This document shows, in pieces, positions 41,080-50,540 of a stretch of 51,974 nucleotides of DNA (its first letter is position 1; each line of letters opens with the position of its first letter). The DNA is taken from the NCBI GenBank assembly GCA_902577525.1, contig CACGZG010000007.1:1-51974 (forward strand), in the 5' to 3' direction. Position numbers and translations under genes: made by a program. This DNA comes from an uncultured Pelagibacteraceae bacterium. GTDB taxonomy: Bacteria; Pseudomonadota; Alphaproteobacteria; Pelagibacterales; Pelagibacteraceae. A model generated the notes under the pieces. That model was not told the origin of the DNA. It did not search any database and saw nothing but the letters and a program-made list of their open reading frames with translations.

Positions 41080-41778
41080 ATGAAATTTACCAAGCCTTTA
41101 ATAAAAGGCAAATTAATCAAACGTTATAAACGTTTTTTTGCTGATATTAATCTAAATGGAAAAACTGTTACTGCACATTGTCCTAACACAGGTTCTATGA
41201 AAGGATTGCTTGAAAAAGATAATGAAGTTTACTTATTAAAACATAATGATCCAAAAAGAAAACTCAAATATGGACTTGAGATTATAAAAGCTAGAAAAAA
41301 TTTTGTCGGTGTTAATACGCACTTAGCAAATAAGATAGTTAATCATGCATTGGTTAATAATTTGATTAAAGAATTATCAAATTGCAGCTCGGTTAAACCT
41401 GAGGTTTTTTTTAATAAAGAGACAAGATTTGATTTTATGGTCGAAAAAGATAAATACAAAACATTTATAGAAGTAAAGAATGTAACACTCTTTAGAGATA
41501 AAAATACTGCTGAATTTCCTGATGCAATTACATCTAGAGGCTCAAAACATTTACTTACCCTTATTGATGCCATAAAAAAAGGTTATAAAACTTACTTAAT
41601 ATTTTTAGTTCAAATACAAAATATGGAATATTTTAAAATAGCTAAAGACATAGATAATGAATATTATGAGAATTATCTTAGAGCAAAAAAAGCTGGTGTA
41701 AATTTTTTAGCTTATAGGTGTAAAATAAGTTCAAAAGAAATATTTATTGATAAAAAAATTGAAATTATAGATGAATAG
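41080..41778 (+). CDS. sfsA: Sugar fermentation stimulation protein SfsA, 232 aa
   Basis: SfsA opening MKFTKPLIKGKLIKRYKRFF, then TVTAHCPNTGSMKGL and the C-terminal nuclease-like core (FIEVKNVTL, FPDAITSRGSKHL). SfsA is a conserved nuclease-fold protein whose role is poorly understood. ATG 41080 is preferred over an in-frame TTG at 41050 that would add unlike residues. It overlaps map by 8 nt. Confidence 0.9.
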   Translation: MKFTKPLIKGKLIKRYKRFFADINLNGKTVTAHCPNTGSMKGLLEKDNEVYLLKHNDPKRKLKYGLEIIKARKNFVGVNTHLANKIVNHALVNNLIKELSNCSSVKPEVFFNKETRFDFMVEKDKYKTFIEVKNVTLFRDKNTAEFPDAITSRGSKHLLTLIDAIKKGYKTYLIFLVQIQNMEYFKIAKDIDNEYYENYLRAKKAGVNFLAYRCKISSKEIFIDKKIEIIDE

Positions 41779-42544
41779 TTATTCAGAAAAATTTGAAAAA
41801 ATGAGAATTGCAGGAAAACTTGCTGCTAAAACATTGGACATGCTTACCGATAATATCAAAGAAGGTATTTCAACTGACTACATAGATAAACTTGGGTATG
41901 AGTTTATTCGTGATAACGGAGGATACTCAGCTCCATTATATTATCGTGGTTTTAAAAAATCTTTGTGTACATCTTTAAATCATGTGGTTTGTCATGGCAT
42001 TCCATCTGAAGATCGAATTTTAGAAGAAGGAGACGCAGTGAATGTGGATGTTACAGCGATTATCAACGAGCATTATGGTGATACTAGTAGAATGTTTTGT
42101 ATTGGAAAAACTCCTGTTAAATTAAATAATCTAATTGATGCTGCTTATGAGTCGATGATGAAGGCAATTAAGATTTTGAAACCTGGAATAAAACTTGGTG
42201 ATATTGGTTATGAAATTCAATCCTATGTCGAAGAAAAAGGTTTTTCAGTAGTAAGAGATTTTTGTGGTCATGGTATTAGTACTACTTTTCATGAACCACC
42301 TAATATATTACATTATGGAAAAAAGAATACTGGTAAAGAGATAACACCAGGCATGACTTTTACAATTGAACCTATGATTAATGCTGGAAAATATGATGTT
42401 AAGATGCTTAATGATGGTTGGACTGCTGTTACAAAAGATAAATCTTTATCTGCACAATTTGAGCATACAATAGGAATCACAGAAAATGGTTATGAAATCT
42501 TTACAGAATCTGCTAAGGGTTATTCAAAGCCCCCATACTTATAA
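41771..42544 (+). CDS. map: Methionine aminopeptidase, type I, 257 aa
   Basis: Removes the initiator Met from nascent proteins. The metal ligands of type I enzymes are all visible: VNVDVTAI and HYGDTSRMF, FCGHGISTTFHEPP (His), TFTIEPMI (Glu) and AQFEHTIGIT (Glu). Length is normal (about 255 aa). Sits between sfsA and purB in the same direction, overlapping sfsA by 8 nt. Confidence 0.95.
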   Translation: MNSYSEKFEKMRIAGKLAAKTLDMLTDNIKEGISTDYIDKLGYEFIRDNGGYSAPLYYRGFKKSLCTSLNHVVCHGIPSEDRILEEGDAVNVDVTAIINEHYGDTSRMFCIGKTPVKLNNLIDAAYESMMKAIKILKPGIKLGDIGYEIQSYVEEKGFSVVRDFCGHGISTTFHEPPNILHYGKKNTGKEITPGMTFTIEPMINAGKYDVKMLNDGWTAVTKDKSLSAQFEHTIGITENGYEIFTESAKGYSKPPYL

Positions 42545-42547
42545 TTA

Positions 42548-43840
42548 ATGATTAAAAGATACTCGAGAAAAGAACTCACTGATATTTGGTCAGAAGAGAA
42601 TAAATATAAAATTTGGCTCGATGTTGAAATAGCTGCAGCTCAAGCAATGGAAAAACTTGGACAAATACCAAAGGGTGTATCTTCAATTGTTAGAAAAAAA
42701 GCTAAAATAAATGTAAAAAGAATTCACCAGATTGAAAGTCAAGTTAAACATGACGTAATTGCTTTTTTAACTTCTGTAACTGAAAAAGCAGGTATAAAAG
42801 CTAGATACCTTCATCAAGGGATGACTTCATCAGATGTCGTGGACACAAGTTTTAATATTCAATTAGTCCAGTCTGGAAAAATAATTCTTAAAGATTTAGA
42901 CCAAATTTTAAAAGTACTTAAGAAACAAGCAAGAAAATATAAGTTTACTCCATGTATGGGTAGAAGTCACGGAATACACGCAGAGCCAATTACTTTTGGA
43001 TTAAAATTAGCGTCTTTTTATGAAGAGTTTAAAAGAAATAGAAAAAGATTAGTTAATGCAATAGATGAAATATCAACTTGTGCCATCTCTGGTGCTGTAG
43101 GAACTTTTGCAAATATCAATCCTAATGTTGAAAAACATGTTGCAAAAAAACTTGGTTTAAAAGTTGAACCTATTTCAACACAAATCATACCAAGAGATCG
43201 TCATGCATTTTATTTTTCAGTTTTGGGAATTATTGCCGGATCAATTGAAAGAGTAGCAATTGAAATTAGACACTTGCAGAGAACAGAAGTTTATGAACTG
43301 CAAGAATACTTTTCAAAAAACCAAAAAGGCTCATCAGCGATGCCTCATAAAAAAAATCCTATTTTAAGTGAAAATCTTACCGGTCTTGCTAGAATGGTTA
43401 GAAGTGCAGTAACCCCTGCCCTAGAAAATATTGCCTTATGGCATGAGAGAGACATTTCGCATTCAAGTGTAGAGAGAAACATAGGACCAGATGCCAATAT
43501 AACTATTGATTTTGCAATAGTTAGACTGACCAACATTTTAGATAATATGATTGTTTATCCCAAAAAAATGTTAGAAAATTTAAATCTAACTAAAGGACTA
43601 ATTTTTTCACAAGAACTAATGCTGGAATTAACTAAAACAGGTTTAAGTAGAGAAAAATCTTACAAAATGGTTCAAACTTATGCAAAAAAATGTTTTGCAG
43701 AAAACTTAAATTTATTTGAAGTTATACAATCTGATAAATATATAATGAGCAAAATATCTCCAAAAAAATTAAGAACTATTTTTAGTTATGCCAAACATTT
43801 CAAGAATATAAATTTAATCTTTAGAAGAGTATTTAAATAA
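42548..43840 (+). CDS. purB: Adenylosuccinate lyase, 430 aa
   Basis: Fumarase/aspartase superfamily enzyme of purine synthesis, cleaving SAICAR and adenylosuccinate. Visible are [12 protein letters not shown] near residue 94, [12 protein letters not shown] near 137 (catalytic His) and the signature [11 protein letters not shown] near 260. It starts a tight operon with purC, purS, purQ and purL; the stop overlaps the purC start by 1 nt. Confidence 0.97.
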   Translation: MIKRYSRKELTDIWSEENKYKIWLDVEIAAAQAMEKLGQIPKGVSSIVRKKAKINVKRIHQIESQVKHDVIAFLTSVTEKAGIKARYLHQGMTSSDVVDTSFNIQLVQSGKIILKDLDQILKVLKKQARKYKFTPCMGRSHGIHAEPITFGLKLASFYEEFKRNRKRLVNAIDEISTCAISGAVGTFANINPNVEKHVAKKLGLKVEPISTQIIPRDRHAFYFSVLGIIAGSIERVAIEIRHLQRTEVYELQEYFSKNQKGSSAMPHKKNPILSENLTGLARMVRSAVTPALENIALWHERDISHSSVERNIGPDANITIDFAIVRLTNILDNMIVYPKKMLENLNLTKGLIFSQELMLELTKTGLSREKSYKMVQTYAKKCFAENLNLFEVIQSDKYIMSKISPKKLRTIFSYAKHFKNINLIFRRVFK

Positions 43841-44625
43841 TGAAAAAAGGTAAAAAATTATATGAGGGAAAAGCTAAGATTATTTATGCTACTCAAGATA
43901 AAAATTTAGTTATTCAATACTTTAAAGATGATGCAACAGCATTTAATAATCAAAAGAAAAGCACTATTGAAGGAAAAGGAGTTTTAAATAATAGAATTTC
44001 AGAGCATATACTTTCAAATTTGTCACAAATAGGAATTAAAAATCATTTAGTTAAACGACTTAATATGAGAGAACAGGTCATTAAACTTGTAGAAATAATT
44101 CCAATAGAATTCATAACAAGAAATGTGGCTACAGGATCTATAACCAAAAGATTGGGTATAGAAGATGGTACAGTTCTTAATGAACCATTAATTGAATATT
44201 GTTTAAAGAATGATGCTTTAGGTGACCCTTTAATTGCTGAAGAACATATTTATGCTTTTGATTGGGCTACCAAAAAAGAAATAGAAAAAATCAAAAAAAT
44301 GATTTTAAGAATAAATGACTTCATGGTTGGTATGTTTAGAGGTATTGGAATTAAATTAATTGATTTTAAATTAGAATTTGGAAGAATTAAAATCAACGGA
44401 AAAAATGAAATTATTTTAGCTGATGAAATCAGCCCTGATACTTGTAGATTGTGGGACTCAGTTACTGATAAGAAACTAGATAAAGATAGATTTAGAAAAG
44501 ATTTAGGAGATTTAATTCCAGCTTATACAGAGGTTGCAAAAAGATTGGGTATTCTTCATGAACAATCAAATATAACCGCAGTGAATGTTACAAAGCTATC
44601 GTCGGTTAAGAAAAAAAGAAAATGA
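43840..44625 (+). CDS. purC: Phosphoribosylaminoimidazole-succinocarboxamide synthase, 261 aa
   Basis: SAICAR synthetase: [14 protein letters not shown] (ATP loop), [37 protein letters not shown] and [13 protein letters not shown], all typical. ATP-dependent coupling of CAIR with aspartate, the step before the purB reaction. The 4-nt overlap with purS continues the operon. Confidence 0.97.
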   Translation: MKKGKKLYEGKAKIIYATQDKNLVIQYFKDDATAFNNQKKSTIEGKGVLNNRISEHILSNLSQIGIKNHLVKRLNMREQVIKLVEIIPIEFITRNVATGSITKRLGIEDGTVLNEPLIEYCLKNDALGDPLIAEEHIYAFDWATKKEIEKIKKMILRINDFMVGMFRGIGIKLIDFKLEFGRIKINGKNEIILADEISPDTCRLWDSVTDKKLDKDRFRKDLGDLIPAYTEVAKRLGILHEQSNITAVNVTKLSSVKKKRK

Positions 44626-44864
44626 AAATATCTGCAATTATAACATTAAAGAAAGATGTTTTAGATCCACAAGGAAAAGTGATTCATCAAGCTTTAGATG
44701 GAATGGGTTTTAAAGGTATAGATGAGGTGAGGCAAGGTAAATACTTTGAAATTAATGTTAAAGAAAACGACCCAACCAAAGCAAAAGAAATTGTTGAGGA
44801 TATGTGTAAAAAACTTTTAGCCAACCTAGTAATTGAAGATTATAAAATTATTGGAACTCAATAA
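44622..44864 (+). CDS. purS: FGAM synthase subunit PurS, 80 aa
   Basis: Small subunit that bridges PurL and Pur[21 protein letters not shown] opens the family, with [16 protein letters not shown] following, and length fits (about 80 aa). Its presence shows a three-part FGAM synthase, as usual in alphaproteobacteria, not a fused large PurL. Confidence 0.95.
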   Translation: MKISAIITLKKDVLDPQGKVIHQALDGMGFKGIDEVRQGKYFEINVKENDPTKAKEIVEDMCKKLLANLVIEDYKIIGTQ

Positions 44865-44867
44865 TTA

Positions 44868-45551
44868 ATGAAATCATCCGTAATAACTTTTCCTGGTTCA
44901 AATTGTGATAGAGATATGGATGTTGCACTTAAAAAATTTGGATTTAAAAATAAAATGGTTTGGCATGATGACAATGAATTACCTAAAAGTGATTTGGTTG
45001 TTTTGCCTGGAGGATTTTCTTACGGTGACTATTTAAGATGTGGAAGTATGGCTGCAAAATCAAAAATAATGCAATCAATTATTAATTTTGCAAAATCAGG
45101 TGGCTTAGTTATGGGGATTTGTAATGGTTTTCAGATATTGGTTGAAACAGGTTTGGTCCCAGGAGTTTTGTTGAGAAATAAATACTTAGAATTTATTTGT
45201 AAAAATGTTTTTGTAAAAATTGATAATAAAGACAATCAATATTTTAAAAATTTAGATAAAGATGTATTTGAGTTTCATATCGCTCACAATGAGGGAAATT
45301 ATTTTTGTACCAATGATCAACTAAAGGAAATTCAAGATAATAATCAGGTAGCCATTTATTATTGTAATGGTGATGGAAATACTGATGAGAAATATAATCC
45401 CAATGGATCATTAAATAATATTGCTGGTATTTTTAATAAAAAGAAAAATGTTTTGGGAATGATGCCCCATCCTGAAAGAATGATAGATAAAAGTTTATCC
45501 GGGGAAGATGGATCCTTTTTTTTTAAAAATCTTTTGAATAATATTAAATGA
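44868..45551 (+). CDS. purQ: FGAM synthase glutaminase subunit PurQ, 227 aa
   Basis: Class I glutamine amidotransferase: [30 protein letters not shown], the nucleophile region [12 protein letters not shown] (Cys) and MMPHPERM with the catalytic His and Glu. It supplies ammonia to PurL. Overlaps purL by 4 nt. Confidence 0.96.
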   Translation: MKSSVITFPGSNCDRDMDVALKKFGFKNKMVWHDDNELPKSDLVVLPGGFSYGDYLRCGSMAAKSKIMQSIINFAKSGGLVMGICNGFQILVETGLVPGVLLRNKYLEFICKNVFVKIDNKDNQYFKNLDKDVFEFHIAHNEGNYFCTNDQLKEIQDNNQVAIYYCNGDGNTDEKYNPNGSLNNIAGIFNKKKNVLGMMPHPERMIDKSLSGEDGSFFFKNLLNNIK

Positions 45552-47743
45552 TGGAAGTTAATGAACAAATAGCAATAGACCATGGTCTTAAAAAAGATGA
45601 ATATAAAAAAATCTGTGATTTACTCAAAAGAACACCGAATTTAACTGAACTGGGAATATTTTCTGCGATGTGGAATGAACATTGTTCCTATAAATCCTCA
45701 AGACTTCATTTAAAAGAATTACCTACAAAAGGTAAAAAAGTTATTCAAGGACCTGGAGAAAATGCTGGTGTTATTGATATCGAAGATGGTGATGCAATAG
45801 TTTTTAAGATTGAAAGCCACAACCATCCATCTTTTATTGAACCATATCAAGGTGCTGCAACAGGTGTGGGTGGTATTATGAGAGATGTCTTTACAATGGG
45901 TGCAAGACCAATAGCTAACTTAAATTCTATTCACTTTGGATCTCCTCAACATAAAAAAACAAAAAATTTGTTAAGAGGTGTTGTACATGGAATTGGGGGC
46001 TATGGAAACTGCATGGGAGTACCAACAATAGCTGGTCAAACATCATTTGACAGTTCTTATAACGGAAATATTTTAGTTAATGCAATGACCTTGGGTCTTG
46101 TAAAAAAAGATAAAATTTTTTACTCGAAAGCTGCAGGTTTGAATAAACCAGTCATATACGTAGGATCTAAAACTGGCAGAGATGGAATTCATGGGGCAAG
46201 TATGGCTTCTGCAAGTTTTGATGAAAAGATTGAGGAAAAAAAACCTACTGTCCAAGTAGGAGATCCATTTACAGAAAAACTACTTTTAGAAGCATGTTTA
46301 GAATTAATGGCTGGAGACTCAATTATTGCAATTCAAGATATGGGTGCAGCTGGTCTTACATCCTCAAGTATAGAAATGGCATCTAAAGGAAATTTAGGGA
46401 TTGAGCTTAATTTAGATAAAGTTCCTTGTAGAGAAACAAAAATGACCCCTTATGAAATAATGTTATCTGAGAGCCAAGAGAGGATGTTAATTGTTTTAGA
46501 GAATGGAAAAGAGAATCTTGCGAAAAAAATATTCGATAAATGGAATTTAGATTTTGCTGTTATTGGTAAAACCACGAACACAAAAAATATTGAATTATTT
46601 TTTGACAAGAAACAAGTAGCGAAAATACCTGTAAATACATTGGTTGAAAATTCACCGATGTATGATCGTAAGTGGAAAAAATCAAAATTACCTAAAAAAA
46701 ATAAATTTGAAAAAGAGGTTTTTAGTAATTTAAAAATAAAAGATGTTTTACAAAAAGTTTTATCAAATCAAAATATTTGCAGTAAAGAATGGATTTGGCA
46801 ACAATATGATCATACAGTAATGGGAGATACTATTCAAAAACCTGGAGGAGATTCTGGGGTAGTGAGAGTTCATGGAACAGAAAAAGCTGTTGCAGCTACT
46901 GTAGACTCATCAGCAGTATATTGTTGGGCACATCCCTTAACTGGTGGAAAACAAGTAGTTGCTGAAAGTTGGAGAAATTTAATTTCTGTAGGTGCAACAC
47001 CTATTGCAATAACTAATTGTCTTAATTTTGGAAGTCCAGAGAATGAGGATAATATGGGAGAATTTGTTGAATGTGTAAGAGGAATTGGAGAAGCAAGTAA
47101 ATATTTGGAATTTCCAGTCGTTTCAGGAAATGTTTCTTTTTATAATCAAACAAAAGAAGTTGGAATTAAACCTACCCCATCAATTGGCGGTGTGGGTTTA
47201 ATAAAGAATTATAAAAATATGATAACGATGGATTTCAAAGAAATAAATAATTTAGTATTGATCATTGGTAAAACAGAGGGACATATTGACCAAAGTTTAT
47301 TTGCAAGAACTATTTTAGATGAAAAAAATGGCCCACCACCTGAAATAAATCTTTTTAATGAAAAAAATAATGGTCAATCTTTACTAAGTCTAATTGAGAA
47401 AGATTATATTAAAAGTGCACATGATATATCTTTAGGTGGTCTTATAACAGCTGTAAGCAAAATGTGTATTAAAGGAAATAAAGGTATTAAAATAAAAAGA
47501 TCTAAGTCCTTGATCAGTGAAATAGAGTATTTGTTTTCTGAGGATCAAGGTAGATATATTATTGAAATCGATCCTAAAAACTTAAAAGAGGTAATAAAAA
47601 TTTTAAATAAAAATTCAGTTCATCACGAAGAATTAGGTATTATCATTGAAAAAGAGATGATTATTAACGAAAAGACAAAAGTTACAATTGACGAATTAAA
47701 ATCATATAATACAAATTGGTTAACTAACTTTATGAGCACATAA
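45548..47743 (+). CDS. purL: FGAM synthase catalytic subunit PurL, 731 aa
   Basis: Short-type PurL (about 730 aa) of the three-subunit enzyme: [51 protein letters not shown] and [24 protein letters not shown] regions (observed as [19 protein letters not shown]). Converts FGAR to FGAM with ATP. The bolA start overlaps its stop by 1 nt, tying these housekeeping genes into one transcript. Confidence 0.97.
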   Translation: MMEVNEQIAIDHGLKKDEYKKICDLLKRTPNLTELGIFSAMWNEHCSYKSSRLHLKELPTKGKKVIQGPGENAGVIDIEDGDAIVFKIESHNHPSFIEPYQGAATGVGGIMRDVFTMGARPIANLNSIHFGSPQHKKTKNLLRGVVHGIGGYGNCMGVPTIAGQTSFDSSYNGNILVNAMTLGLVKKDKIFYSKAAGLNKPVIYVGSKTGRDGIHGASMASASFDEKIEEKKPTVQVGDPFTEKLLLEACLELMAGDSIIAIQDMGAAGLTSSSIEMASKGNLGIELNLDKVPCRETKMTPYEIMLSESQERMLIVLENGKENLAKKIFDKWNLDFAVIGKTTNTKNIELFFDKKQVAKIPVNTLVENSPMYDRKWKKSKLPKKNKFEKEVFSNLKIKDVLQKVLSNQNICSKEWIWQQYDHTVMGDTIQKPGGDSGVVRVHGTEKAVAATVDSSAVYCWAHPLTGGKQVVAESWRNLISVGATPIAITNCLNFGSPENEDNMGEFVECVRGIGEASKYLEFPVVSGNVSFYNQTKEVGIKPTPSIGGVGLIKNYKNMITMDFKEINNLVLIIGKTEGHIDQSLFARTILDEKNGPPPEINLFNEKNNGQSLLSLIEKDYIKSAHDISLGGLITAVSKMCIKGNKGIKIKRSKSLISEIEYLFSEDQGRYIIEIDPKNLKEVIKILNKNSVHHEELGIIIEKEMIINEKTKVTIDELKSYNTNWLTNFMST

Positions 47744-47973
47744 TGGCAATGGATTTAAAAGAAATTGAGAAATATATAAAAGAAGCTTTGCCTGATGCTT
47801 CGATTGATATTCAAGATTTAGCTGGAGACGGAAATCATTATTCTGCGACAATAACTTCTACTCAATTCAACGGTAAAAGTAAAATTGAACAACATAAAAT
47901 GGTATATAATTCTCTTAAAGGTAAAATGGGAAATGAGCTTCATGCTTTAGCAATAAAAACAAAGGAACAATAA
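47743..47973 (+). CDS. bolA: BolA-family protein, 76 aa
   Basis: Short BolA fold: IEKYIKEALPDASIDIQDLA, then HYSATITSTQFNGKSKIEQHKMVYNSL and a basic helix. BolA proteins pair with monothiol glutaredoxins to handle iron-sulfur clusters, and the next gene is exactly such a glutaredoxin. It is directly followed by the glutaredoxin start. Could be named ibaG/bolA-like, as paralogues cannot be told apart here. Confidence 0.88.
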   Translation: MAMDLKEIEKYIKEALPDASIDIQDLAGDGNHYSATITSTQFNGKSKIEQHKMVYNSLKGKMGNELHALAIKTKEQ

Positions 47974-48306
47974 ATGGATGATAAAACCAAAAATTTAATT
48001 CAAGAACATATTACCTCAAACGAAGTGTGTTTGTTTATGAAAGGTACTCCAGATGCACCGCAATGTGGATTTTCAATGGCTGTTTCAAATATTCTTAAAA
48101 TTTTAGAAGTAAACTTTAAAGGTGTAAATGTTTTAGAAAATCAAGAATTAAGAGAAGGTGTTAAAATTTTTAGTGATTGGCCAACAATTCCACAACTTTA
48201 TATAAAAAAAGAATTTGTTGGAGGTTGTGATATAATCAAAGAAATGTATGAGAGTGGTGAACTAAAAAAGACACTTGAAGACAAAGGTATTTCTTACAAA
48301 AAATAA
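47974..48306 (+). CDS. grxD: Monothiol glutaredoxin, Grx4 type, 110 aa
   Basis: Active-site motif CGFS (APQCGFSMAV), the family loop MKGTPDAPQ, WPTIPQLYI and the GGCDI glutathione-contact motif. It binds a bridging [2Fe-2S] cluster, usually together with BolA, encoded just upstream. It converges on rpsD with one intergenic base. Confidence 0.95.
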   Translation: MDDKTKNLIQEHITSNEVCLFMKGTPDAPQCGFSMAVSNILKILEVNFKGVNVLENQELREGVKIFSDWPTIPQLYIKKEFVGGCDIIKEMYESGELKKTLEDKGISYKK

Positions 48307-48307
48307 A

Positions 48308-48925
48308 TTATCTAGAATAATATTCAATTACAAGATTTGGTTCCATTACAATCGGATAAGGAACTTCTTCAAATTTTGGAATTCTTACAAATTTAAATTT
48401 TTTATTTTTTTCATCCATTTGTATATACTCAGGAGTTTCTCTTTCTTTGTTTGCAAGAGCAATATCAATAATTGCAAGTTGTTTTGATTTATCTCTGATT
48501 TCAATTGTATCTTCTTCTTTGACAGAGTAGCTGGAAATATTTACTTTTTTACCATTTACTTTTACGTGACCATGATTAATCAATTGTCTTGCAGAAAAAA
48601 TCGTTGTAGCAAACTTTGCTCGATAAATTACAGCATCCAATCTTCTTTCAAGTAAACCTATGAGATTTTCACTCGTATCTCCTTTAAGCATTGTAGCTTT
48701 TTTATATATATTTCTGAACTGTCTCTCATTAATATTTCCATAATAAGCTTTTAGTTTTTGTTTAGCTTGAAGTTGAATACCGTAATCAGAAGGTTTTGAA
48801 GTTTTGGTCTGACCATGCTGGCCTGGTCCATATGCTCTAGTATTAAAAGGACTTTTAGGTCTGCCCCATAAATTTACCTTAAGTCTTCTATCTACTTTGT
48901 GTTTAGAGTTTAATCTTTTTGTCAT
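48308..48925 (-). CDS. rpsD: 30S ribosomal protein S4, 205 aa
   Basis: [20 protein letters not shown], then the GQHGQ basic segment and the S4 RNA-binding domain [38 protein letters not shown] (in parts). An assembly-initiating small-subunit protein binding 16S rRNA. A stand-alone location away from the alpha operon is normal in this group of bacteria. Confidence 0.98.
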   Translation of the reverse strand: MTKRLNSKHKVDRRLKVNLWGRPKSPFNTRAYGPGQHGQTKTSKPSDYGIQLQAKQKLKAYYGNINERQFRNIYKKATMLKGDTSENLIGLLERRLDAVIYRAKFATTIFSARQLINHGHVKVNGKKVNISSYSVKEEDTIEIRDKSKQLAIIDIALANKERETPEYIQMDEKNKKFKFVRIPKFEEVPYPIVMEPNLVIEYYSR

Positions 48926-48965
48926 TTGGTATTCGGCTTTATAAACTTACTCCTCATTTTGTCAA

Positions 48966-49679
48966 TCAACGTTTTTTACCTAAACTTGCAAATACACTTG
49001 ATAAAATACGTGTTTCTTTATCAGACAAATCCATTCTATAAAAAATGTTTCTTAAATTCTCAAGCATTATAGGTTTTTTTTCTTTTGGTTTAAAAAAATC
49101 TATATTTTCTAAATTTTTAACGCAAAGATTAATCATTAATTGTATTTCCTTTTTTGATGCTGTCTTAACTTTTTTGGATTTTTTAAAATGATTTGATTTA
49201 GAGTTAAAAATACTTGATATGAACTGTGCAATAATTATTAGACTGTGGGATAAATTTAAAGATTTGAAATTAATATTAGTTGGAATTTGCAAAGTATAGT
49301 TTGCATAACTAACTTCTTTATTTGATAATCCTGATGCTTCTGAACCAAATAAAAATCCAATTTTTTTTCTAAAATCAATATTTTTTAAACCATCAAGATT
49401 AATATGTTTCACATTTTTGTTTCTAAATCTTGCAGATGTTGCAATTAATATATCAATATCTCCTAGGGAACTTTCTAAATTATCAAATACTTTACTTTTT
49501 TTTATAATGTCTTTTGCTCCAACGGAAGTTGCTAATATTTTATCATTAGGAAAAATAGGTTTAGGATCAATCACATATAATTTTTGAAAATTAAAATTCT
49601 TTATTGCTCTTGCACATGCACCTATATTCTCTGATAGTTGCGGTTTGTGTAAAATAAATGTAACTTTACTTTTGTTCAT
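48966..49679 (-). CDS. trmJ: SpoU-family RNA methyltransferase, TrmJ-like, 237 aa
   Basis: SPOUT fold: FILHKPQLSENIGACARAI (motif 1), IGFLFGSEASGLSNKEV (motif 2) and LSHSLIIIAQF (motif 3), the order of TrmJ/LasT enzymes that 2'-O-methylate tRNA. About 60 extra residues at the C-terminus hold a helical domain, as in TrmJ. It is one base behind the DUF1989 gene, so is probably co-transcribed. Confidence 0.85.
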   Translation of the reverse strand: MNKSKVTFILHKPQLSENIGACARAIKNFNFQKLYVIDPKPIFPNDKILATSVGAKDIIKKSKVFDNLESSLGDIDILIATSARFRNKNVKHINLDGLKNIDFRKKIGFLFGSEASGLSNKEVSYANYTLQIPTNINFKSLNLSHSLIIIAQFISSIFNSKSNHFKKSKKVKTASKKEIQLMINLCVKNLENIDFFKPKEKKPIMLENLRNIFYRMDLSDKETRILSSVFASLGKKR

Positions 49680-50540
49680 TTATTTAATGCCATGATTTCT
49701 ATTATAATTAGATAATTTCGATGGGTAAATTCCTTTAAGAAATTTTTGATCAACACCCCATATAGAAACCTTTAGTGGATAGCATTTTGCAATATCAGAT
49801 GAATGTTCTGATCCACAGTCACCACCTGGACAAGAAGATAAAGCTCCTAGAAGGTCTGTTTCTGCAAAAAATTCTAAATAATCACCAGGTCTTGCTGGAC
49901 TTGATTTCATAAAGTATTGCTTAGTATCATTGGTAAAACCAGTAAGCATAAATACATTTAATACATCATGTACAATTTTTTCTGCATCATCTAATTTAAT
50001 ATTTTTTTCATTAATTAAAGCTCTAGTTAAATTTGAATGACAACAATAATGATAATCATTGTTTGATGTTAGCTTATACGTATAAGGATCACATCTAGTA
50101 CCAATAACATCGTGAACTGAACCCCCATCTTTGTCATAACCATACCAATCTAATGTATCCCATGTAATTGTAGCTAATGATCTTAAATATGGAAAGTTAC
50201 TAAACATTTTGTCTCCAACTGAAATATGTGTTCCGTAGAGAGCTCTAGTTTTTCCAGAATAAAATTTTTCATCTAGATTATCAGCTTGAAATAAATTTAA
50301 ATCTCCAACTTGTGGTCCTTCAACACTTTCTATTCTGAAAAAATTACCTGATTTAACATTAAAAGTTTTAGCATCTCTTGGAGGAACTATAACTTCATCG
50401 ACTTGTTTGATGTGTTTTCTAGCTTCATGTAATATTTCAAGATTGTTATTTATGCTGTCATTAGGGTAACAAACGACGGGATCTGCTCCTACCCTGCTTT
50501 CAATATCAGTAGGTTTCATAGAGAACTTCTTAATTTTCAT
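49680..50540 (-). CDS. DUF1989 (urea-carboxylase-associated family) protein, 286 aa
   Basis: Contains the family hallmarks: VIVPPRDAKTFNVKSGNFFRIESVEGPQVGDLNLF (in parts), a HYCCHSNLT region and a cysteine-rich SCPGGDCG near residue 250, suited to metal binding. DUF1989 proteins go with urea or guanidine metabolism in other bacteria. Here no urea genes are visible, so the role is open. Start at ATG 50540, one base after the cimA stop. Confidence 0.8.
   Translation of the reverse strand: MKIKKFSMKPTDIESRVGADPVVCYPNDSINNNLEILHEARKHIKQVDEVIVPPRDAKTFNVKSGNFFRIESVEGPQVGDLNLFQADNLDEKFYSGKTRALYGTHISVGDKMFSNFPYLRSLATITWDTLDWYGYDKDGGSVHDVIGTRCDPYTYKLTSNNDYHYCCHSNLTRALINEKNIKLDDAEKIVHDVLNVFMLTGFTNDTKQYFMKSSPARPGDYLEFFAETDLLGALSSCPGGDCGSEHSSDIAKCYPLKVSIWGVDQKFLKGIYPSKLSNYNRNHGIK

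Noticed and set aside
41050..41120. Long overlapping N-termini of the CinA-like and SfsA proteins
   Set aside because: Family alignments by eye start at MIKETK and MKFTKP; the longer starts would make the divergent genes overlap without benefit.
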